The position numbers and the translations under genes are program-made. A stretch of 18,189 nt of DNA, taken from an uncultured Peptococcaceae bacterium. Lineage in GTDB: Bacteria > Bacillota > Peptococcia > Peptococcales > Peptococcaceae. The notes beneath the pieces are model-generated. The model was not told where the DNA came from, did not search any database, and was given only the letters and a program-made list of their open reading frames with translations. Where the stretch lies: contig CAUDRX010000029.1 of the NCBI GenBank assembly GCA_958451915.1, positions 1 to 18,189 of the forward strand, given 5' to 3'. Below, piece by piece: positions 14,551-18,189 of the stretch (its first letter is position 1; each line of letters starts with the position of its first letter).

Positions 14551-14592
14551 AAAAACTGGTCCTTCCTGTATGTAAAGGACCAGTTTTTTTAT
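14551..14592. terminator. bidirectional terminator between the DUF218 gene and corA
   Basis: AAAAACTGGTCCTT (14551-14564) pairs perfectly with AAGGACCAGTTTTT (14575-14588), a 14-bp stem with a 10-nt loop and T-runs on both strands. It serves the plus-strand DUF218 gene and the convergent corA, which ends at 14598. Confidence 0.9.
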
Positions 14593-14597
14593 TGTCT

Positions 14598-15545
14598 TCA
14601 GAACATCTTGCGCCGCACCATAAAAAATACCGCTGCCGCTGCCAGCGCCATTGAGAGCCCGCCAATGTACCACACGCCCATCGCATCGCCCTCCCAGGGC
14701 AGCGGCACGTTCATCCCGAAAAAGCTAAAGATCATCGTCGGGATCGTCATGATCAGAGTCACTGATGTGAGGATCTTCATGACCGAGTTGAGATTATTGG
14801 AGATCACCGAGCTGTAGGCCTCCATCGTCACATCAAGGATCCCTGAATAAACATTGGCCATTTCAATAGCCTGTTTGTTCTCAACGATGACATCCTCCAG
14901 GAGCTCCTGATCTTCCGGATATTTTTTGACTGCGTCCAAACGCATCAGCCGGTCCAGGACCAGATCATTGGCTCTGAGCGAATTGCTCAGATAGACCAGT
15001 GATTTATCAAGGTTCAGCAGTTTAAAAAGTTCTTCGTTGCGCGTTGAACGGTGCAGCGCTTCTTCAATGCGCCCGATCGAACGCTCCAGCATGCGCAGAT
15101 ATTGCAGATAATAGGTCGCATTGCGATAAAGGATCTGCAGGATGAAGCGCGTTTTTTTGTAGGTAAAGAATTTCTTGATCTTGCCGCTTTGGAAATCATC
15201 CAAAAGCGGCAGCTCACGCAGACAGATCGTGATAATATAACGCTTATCCTTGTCACCATGAAGGATCGCCAGCGGCACTGTGCCGTAACGTTCGCCGTCC
15301 TCGTCATCTTCCCGGACCGGTACATCGATGATGATCATCGTATAATCGTCATCCGCATCCACACGCGCACGTTCATCCTCATCGAGCGCCGAGACCATGT
15401 CCTGCAGCTCGATCTCAAAATACTCGCTGACCGCCTGCACTTCCTCCGGCGTTGGCGCCGTCAGGCAGACCCAGCATCCATCACAGTATTCCGGAACCTT
15501 CGACAGATGGCCGAAAGCCTCTGATGTCTTATAAATTGTTTTCAC
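14598..15545 (-). CDS. corA: CorA-family divalent metal ion channel
   Basis: A pentameric inner-membrane channel for Mg2+ (Co2+/Ni2+ also in some members). It has 315 residues: an acidic cytoplasmic N-terminal domain, a long helical stalk (about 160-250), and two C-terminal helices. TM1 ends in the signature GMN at 277-279 (FSFFGMNVPLPWEGD), TM2 is about 292-308, and the protein ends with the basic RRKMF. The EDEDGE-rich loop near 78-86 may bind metal in the regulatory domain. The frame is open 7 codons upstream to a GTG at 15566, but the ribosome binding site GGGAGGG (15558-15552) lies inside that extension; GTG at 15545, 6 nt beyond it, is the start. The leader carries alternative hairpins and a short ORF. 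Confidence 0.94.
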   Translation of the reverse strand: MKTIYKTSEAFGHLSKVPEYCDGCWVCLTAPTPEEVQAVSEYFEIELQDMVSALDEDERARVDADDDYTMIIIDVPVREDDEDGERYGTVPLAILHGDKDKRYIITICLRELPLLDDFQSGKIKKFFTYKKTRFILQILYRNATYYLQYLRMLERSIGRIEEALHRSTRNEELFKLLNLDKSLVYLSNSLRANDLVLDRLMRLDAVKKYPEDQELLEDVIVENKQAIEMANVYSGILDVTMEAYSSVISNNLNSVMKILTSVTLIMTIPTMIFSFFGMNVPLPWEGDAMGVWYIGGLSMALAAAAVFFMVRRKMF

Positions 15546-15559
15546 AGTTATCCCTCCCG

Positions 15560-15660
15560 GGCTCACTGCATGCAGACACCAGTCTCAGACAGTGAGCCAT
15601 GATCGTCTTTCATTTTCCTGCATTGCCTGTCTTTGGGGGCACCATCCATCCTGGCTCACT
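15560..15660 (-). promoter_or_regulatory. mutually exclusive hairpins in the corA leader
   Basis: Three arms are seen on the minus strand: AGTGAGCCA (15660-15652), TGGCTCACT (15599-15591, continuing to G at 15590) and CAGTGAGCC (15568-15560). The central arm can pair perfectly over 9 bp with the first (52-nt loop) or over 9 bp with the third (21-nt loop), but not both. The third arm ends one nucleotide before the corA ribosome binding site. No T-run follows, so control would be at translation or Rho access rather than intrinsic termination. Confidence 0.55.
15563..15649 (-). CDS. candidate 28-codon leader peptide ORF upstream of corA
   Basis: Within the corA leader, ATG at 15649 opens 28 codons ending in TGA at 15565-15563, 17 nt before the corA GTG. 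The peptide starts MDGAPKDRQCRKMKDD. An AAAGGA (15666-15661) lies 11 nt upstream, slightly long spacing. The ORF spans the middle arm of both alternative hairpins, and its stop codon sits inside the last arm. Leader peptides controlling Mg2+ transporter genes are known (MgtL; CorL of Salmonella), but no sequence homology is claimed. An overlapping 11-codon frame from ATG at 15645 is an alternative. Translation is inferred only. Confidence 0.35.
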   Translation of the reverse strand: MDGAPKDRQCRKMKDDHGSLSETGVCMQ

Positions 15661-15690
15661 TCCTTTCTCGACAAAAGTCATAACATTTTT

Positions 15691-15719
15691 AGTTTAGGAA
15701 ACCTTCCTCCGGGCGTCAA
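15691..15719 (-). promoter_or_regulatory. promoter of corA
   Basis: On the minus strand TTGACG (15719-15714, 5 of 6), 17 nt, then TAAACT (15696-15691). Transcription near 15684 gives a leader of about 140 nt before the GTG. The 259-nt gap between corA and the amidohydrolase gene holds this promoter, the leader and the upstream terminator. Confidence 0.65.
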
Positions 15720-15759
15720 GCACCAGAATGTAAAGAATGCATCAAGATTCATCGACCTG

Positions 15760-15792
15760 AAAAAATGGACCGCTCCCCCTAAGGAGCGGCCC
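15760..15792 (-). terminator. terminator of the MFS-amidohydrolase operon
   Basis: On the minus strand GGGCCGCTCC (15792-15783) pairs with GGAGCGGTCC (15776-15767), 10 bp with one G-T pair, 6-nt loop, followed by ATTTTTTC. It begins 13 nt past the amidohydrolase stop. Confidence 0.88.
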
Positions 15793-15804
15793 TGATCATA
15801 CGAC

Positions 15805-17430
15805 TTATTCTGCTTTATAGATCGTCTTTCCTTCTTTGATCGTTTCAAGAACGCGAATGTCTTTGATCTTATCCTTTGGCACAGCCAATGGATTCTGATC
15901 AAGGATCACAAGGTCCGCCATCTTACCGACCTCAAGAGTGCCTTTGATCTCTTCATCAAAATACTGATAAGCCCCGTAGATCGTCACTGCACGGATCGCT
16001 TCCATCACATCGACAGTGTATTCTGGCCCCAGCACCATACCATTGCGGGTGCGGCGATTGGCCGCGATATGGATGTTGAGGATCGGATTGATCGGCGTGA
16101 CCGGTACATCATTATGCAGCGTGAATGGCATCCCCCGCCGCTGTGCCGAGTAAAGCGGACTGATGCGGCTTGCACGTTCCGGCCCGAAAACGGACGCATA
16201 GTGGTAGTCGCCCCAGTAGAAGACATGATCGTGGAAGAAAGATGGCATCATACCCAGTTCTCTCATTTCATCCAGCTGATCTTCACGCACCGTCTGCGCA
16301 TGGATCATCACCGGCCGCAGTTGGGTGGTATTCCCGCTCTCTTCTCTGGCCTGGCGATAACAGCGCAGAAACTGATCGCCCATGGCGTCACCATTGCAGT
16401 GGACCAGCATTTGCCAGTCGTGGGCCATGGCTTTGCGGCAAAAATCCAGCATCTGCTCATCACTGTAGATCGGATAGCCTTTATAATCTGCGTCTGCCCC
16501 TGCAGGCACTTCAAAATACGGCGCTGAGAGCCAGGCAGTTTTTGCCTGCGGTGATCCATCTCCGACAACCTTTGCGCCGCCGATCTTCACATGGCGGTCG
16601 TACGTCTGGGATGGCGAATGGTCGGCGATCAGTTCGCTGGCAACCTCTTCCAGAGGATAGGACACAATGTCCAGCATGATCATGTCATTGTCCTGGCAGT
16701 GGTGCAACATCGCCATCGCTTCCTGGGTAGTGCCGCCTTCCTGAGCAGTGGTCACGCCATTTTTCGCATAGGCTTTCTGCGTATCCACAAAGACCTCCGC
16801 TAAATCTTCGATGCCGAGTCCCTGCAGCCCCAGACCAAGACCGATCACCTGCACCGCTTTTTCTTCCAGAAAGCCGTTCAGTTCACCTGTTTCGGGATCG
16901 CGGCCGATCACCCCGCCGGCTGGATCTGGTGTGTCTTTTGTCCAGCCAGCGACTTCCAGTGCCTTTGAATTGGCAGTGCCCACATGACCGCTGGCATGGA
17001 GCACGATCATCGGGACCTCTGTGGAAACCTGATCAAGCTCAGCACGGGTCGGATGGGCGTTGTTCTCAAAGAATGCATTATCATAGCCGCCCGAAACAAG
17101 CCAGCCATTTTTGAGCACCCTGCCATCTGCGATCATCTGACGCAGCGCATCCAAAAGCTTTTCTTTGCTGTCAATCGTCCCGTTCGGCGGCGGACTGACC
17201 ATTGGCAGTCCAGCAAGGACATTGCCGATATGGCCATGTCCGTCAATAAATCCCGGAAGCATCGTATGCCCCTCAAGATCCACCTGCTGGGTCTGCGCAT
17301 CCTGATGAGCCATCACCGTTTCACGATCGCCCACAGCAAGGATCTTGCCATCTTCAATGAGCAGCGCATCTGCGATCGGCTGCGCGTCATTGACCGTGAT
17401 GATGGTCCCGTTATGATACAATGTTTTCAT
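15805..17430 (-). CDS. YtcJ-type metal-dependent amidohydrolase
   Basis: A predicted cytoplasmic hydrolase of the COG1574 branch of the amidohydrolase superfamily; the substrate is unknown. It has 541 residues, normal for YtcJ-like enzymes. The small beta domain is formed by both ends (MKTLYHNGTIITVNDAQPIADA and GKMADLVILDQNPLAVP). Metal and catalytic candidates: H65 and H67 in GFIDGHGHIGN, HASGH at 145-149, H344 in VHCNGD, H377 in MIHAQTV and D441 in HNDVPVTP. The first motif is HGH where many relatives have HxH with Val or Thr. The frame is open 23 codons further upstream, but the ATG at 17430 has AAGGAG 9 nt before it. It follows the MFS gene by 25 nt, suggesting import of a compound that is then hydrolysed. 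Confidence 0.92.
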   Translation of the reverse strand: MKTLYHNGTIITVNDAQPIADALLIEDGKILAVGDRETVMAHQDAQTQQVDLEGHTMLPGFIDGHGHIGNVLAGLPMVSPPPNGTIDSKEKLLDALRQMIADGRVLKNGWLVSGGYDNAFFENNAHPTRAELDQVSTEVPMIVLHASGHVGTANSKALEVAGWTKDTPDPAGGVIGRDPETGELNGFLEEKAVQVIGLGLGLQGLGIEDLAEVFVDTQKAYAKNGVTTAQEGGTTQEAMAMLHHCQDNDMIMLDIVSYPLEEVASELIADHSPSQTYDRHVKIGGAKVVGDGSPQAKTAWLSAPYFEVPAGADADYKGYPIYSDEQMLDFCRKAMAHDWQMLVHCNGDAMGDQFLRCYRQAREESGNTTQLRPVMIHAQTVREDQLDEMRELGMMPSFFHDHVFYWGDYHYASVFGPERASRISPLYSAQRRGMPFTLHNDVPVTPINPILNIHIAANRRTRNGMVLGPEYTVDVMEAIRAVTIYGAYQYFDEEIKGTLEVGKMADLVILDQNPLAVPKDKIKDIRVLETIKEGKTIYKAE

Positions 17431-17455
17431 TATTGTCCGCTCCTTTCTGTGTCCT

Positions 17456-18189
17456 TCAGGCTTCTGCATGTTTTGCTTCAAGCGCACGGGCTTTTTCAAA
17501 ATCCTTCACATAACTGCGGCTGGTCAGGAAGAAAGAGATGATCGCCACGAGCGTAAGGATCTGGATCAGCGAAAGCGCTGGCGTAAGGCCAAATGTTTCT
17601 GAAAGCGCCCCAGTGAGCATTGGCCCAAAAGCGCCAAAAAACTGGATAAAGACCACATAGACCCCGTAAGAAACCGATTTATACCAGGATGGCACCAATT
17701 CCTGCGTAGCTACATGGAACGAAGTGTTTGCCGTCGTCATCGCAAAGAATCCAAAGAAGAGCAACGGCACAAAATGCAGGTAGAATCCTGCCAACATGGC
17801 GACAACGACCAGTATCAAACAGACACAAGGCAAAAATACTCGGCCGCGCTTATCACGCAGATACCATTTGTCCATAATAGCGCCACCGATCGGATAGCCA
17901 AGGGCAGAGATCAGTGACATCGCACTGACCAGGGTAGCCGCAAAGCTCACTGACATCCCCATCTCGCGCACATAGTAGATAGAGATCCAGGACATGGCCC
18001 CTTGCAGGACCAACGCGCAGAAGCCTGCGCCGAAACAGACGCCAAGGAGTGATTTGTTCTTACCGAGTACCTTCAGCGCGTCAAGGAGCTGAACTTCCTG
18101 TTTTTCCTTCTTTTCCACAGACTTCTGTTTGAGCTGTTCAGCTAAAAGCTTTTTGGAATCCGGCAGCGTCAGGCTCGCGATCGCCAAAA
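17456..18189 (-). CDS. MFS transporter, C-terminal half (5' end beyond window)
   Basis: An inner-membrane major facilitator superfamily transporter; only the last 244 or so codons are in the window. What is seen is the end of the long cytoplasmic central loop (charged, ...KQKSVEKKEKQEVQ) and six membrane helices. GGAIMDKWYLRDKRGR is the repeated MFS loop 8-9 motif, equivalent to the loop 2-3 signature. The tail is short and basic/acidic (RSYVKDFEKARALEAKHAEA). The open frame runs off the right edge, so any start inside the window is spurious. The amidohydrolase gene is 25 nt downstream and co-transcribed; transport of its substrate is the simplest reading. Substrate class cannot be told from this half. 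Confidence 0.9.
   Translation of the reverse strand, partial: LAIASLTLPDSKKLLAEQLKQKSVEKKEKQEVQLLDALKVLGKNKSLLGVCFGAGFCALVLQGAMSWISIYYVREMGMSVSFAATLVSAMSLISALGYPIGGAIMDKWYLRDKRGRVFLPCVCLILVVVAMLAGFYLHFVPLLFFGFFAMTTANTSFHVATQELVPSWYKSVSYGVYVVFIQFFGAFGPMLTGALSETFGLTPALSLIQILTLVAIISFFLTSRSYVKDFEKARALEAKHAEA

Noticed and set aside
15546..15690. An M-box or NiCo (czcD) riboswitch upstream of corA.
   Set aside because: The M-box core sequences are absent. A short CAGGCAATG stretch is reminiscent of a NiCo junction, but the four-helix architecture could not be drawn. A covariance-model search (Infernal with Rfam) would decide.
1..18189. CRISPR arrays, tRNAs, rRNAs, insertion sequences or phage genes.
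   Set aside because: No regularly spaced repeats, no tRNA-like cloverleaf, and no transposase, integrase or phage structural motif were seen on either strand.

Overview
The window reads as ordinary chromosomal core DNA from a moderately GC-rich (about 50-55%, by eye) anaerobic Bacillota. The evidence is strong AGGAGG-type ribosome binding sites, TTG and GTG starts, a lysine riboswitch, lactate-utilisation (Lut-type) iron-sulfur proteins and tandem Na+-coupled NSS transporters. I would guess a Negativicutes member (Megasphaera/Acidaminococcus-like), but that is inference from gene content and codon use, not proof. I see no insertion sequence, prophage, integrase, tRNA, rRNA or CRISPR array.

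Layout. 1-1561 (minus): recQ, cut by the left edge. 1640-2899 (plus): promoter, lysine riboswitch, intrinsic terminator and dapA, closed by a bidirectional terminator shared with a GNAT acetyltransferase (minus). 3707-7065 (minus): an operon of two near-duplicate NSS-family transporters followed by a small four-helix membrane protein. 7192-9389 (minus): a LutA-like plus LutB-like iron-sulfur operon. 9487-10571 (minus): a membrane-anchored unknown protein translationally coupled to thiamine pyrophosphokinase. 10668-12829 (plus): an Uup-type ABC-F ATPase and an 84-residue orphan. 12819-13487 (minus) and 13683-14534 (plus): a divergent pair, a membrane-anchored C39-like peptidase and a DUF218/SanA-like envelope protein. 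14598-15545 (minus): corA with a structured leader of about 140 nt. 15805-18189 (minus): an MFS transporter, cut by the right edge, followed by a YtcJ-type amidohydrolase, probably an uptake-plus-hydrolysis unit.

Several starts differ from the longest open frame, and ribosome binding sites decide them: the second NSS transporter (TTG), corA (GTG inside the longest frame), the amidohydrolase, the C39-like peptidase, the DUF218 protein and the protein upstream of thiamine pyrophosphokinase.

The items most worth a second look are: (1) the corA leader, where a 28-codon upstream ORF lies across two mutually exclusive 9-bp hairpins, suggesting leader-peptide attenuation in a Gram-positive-type corA; (2) loss of the canonical Na1-site Asn and extracellular-gate Arg in both NSS copies while the Na2 motif is kept; (3) a Lut-type pair with a degenerate first CCG half, a shortened LutB and no LutC; (4) the 84-residue aromatic/acidic orphan behind the ABC-F gene.
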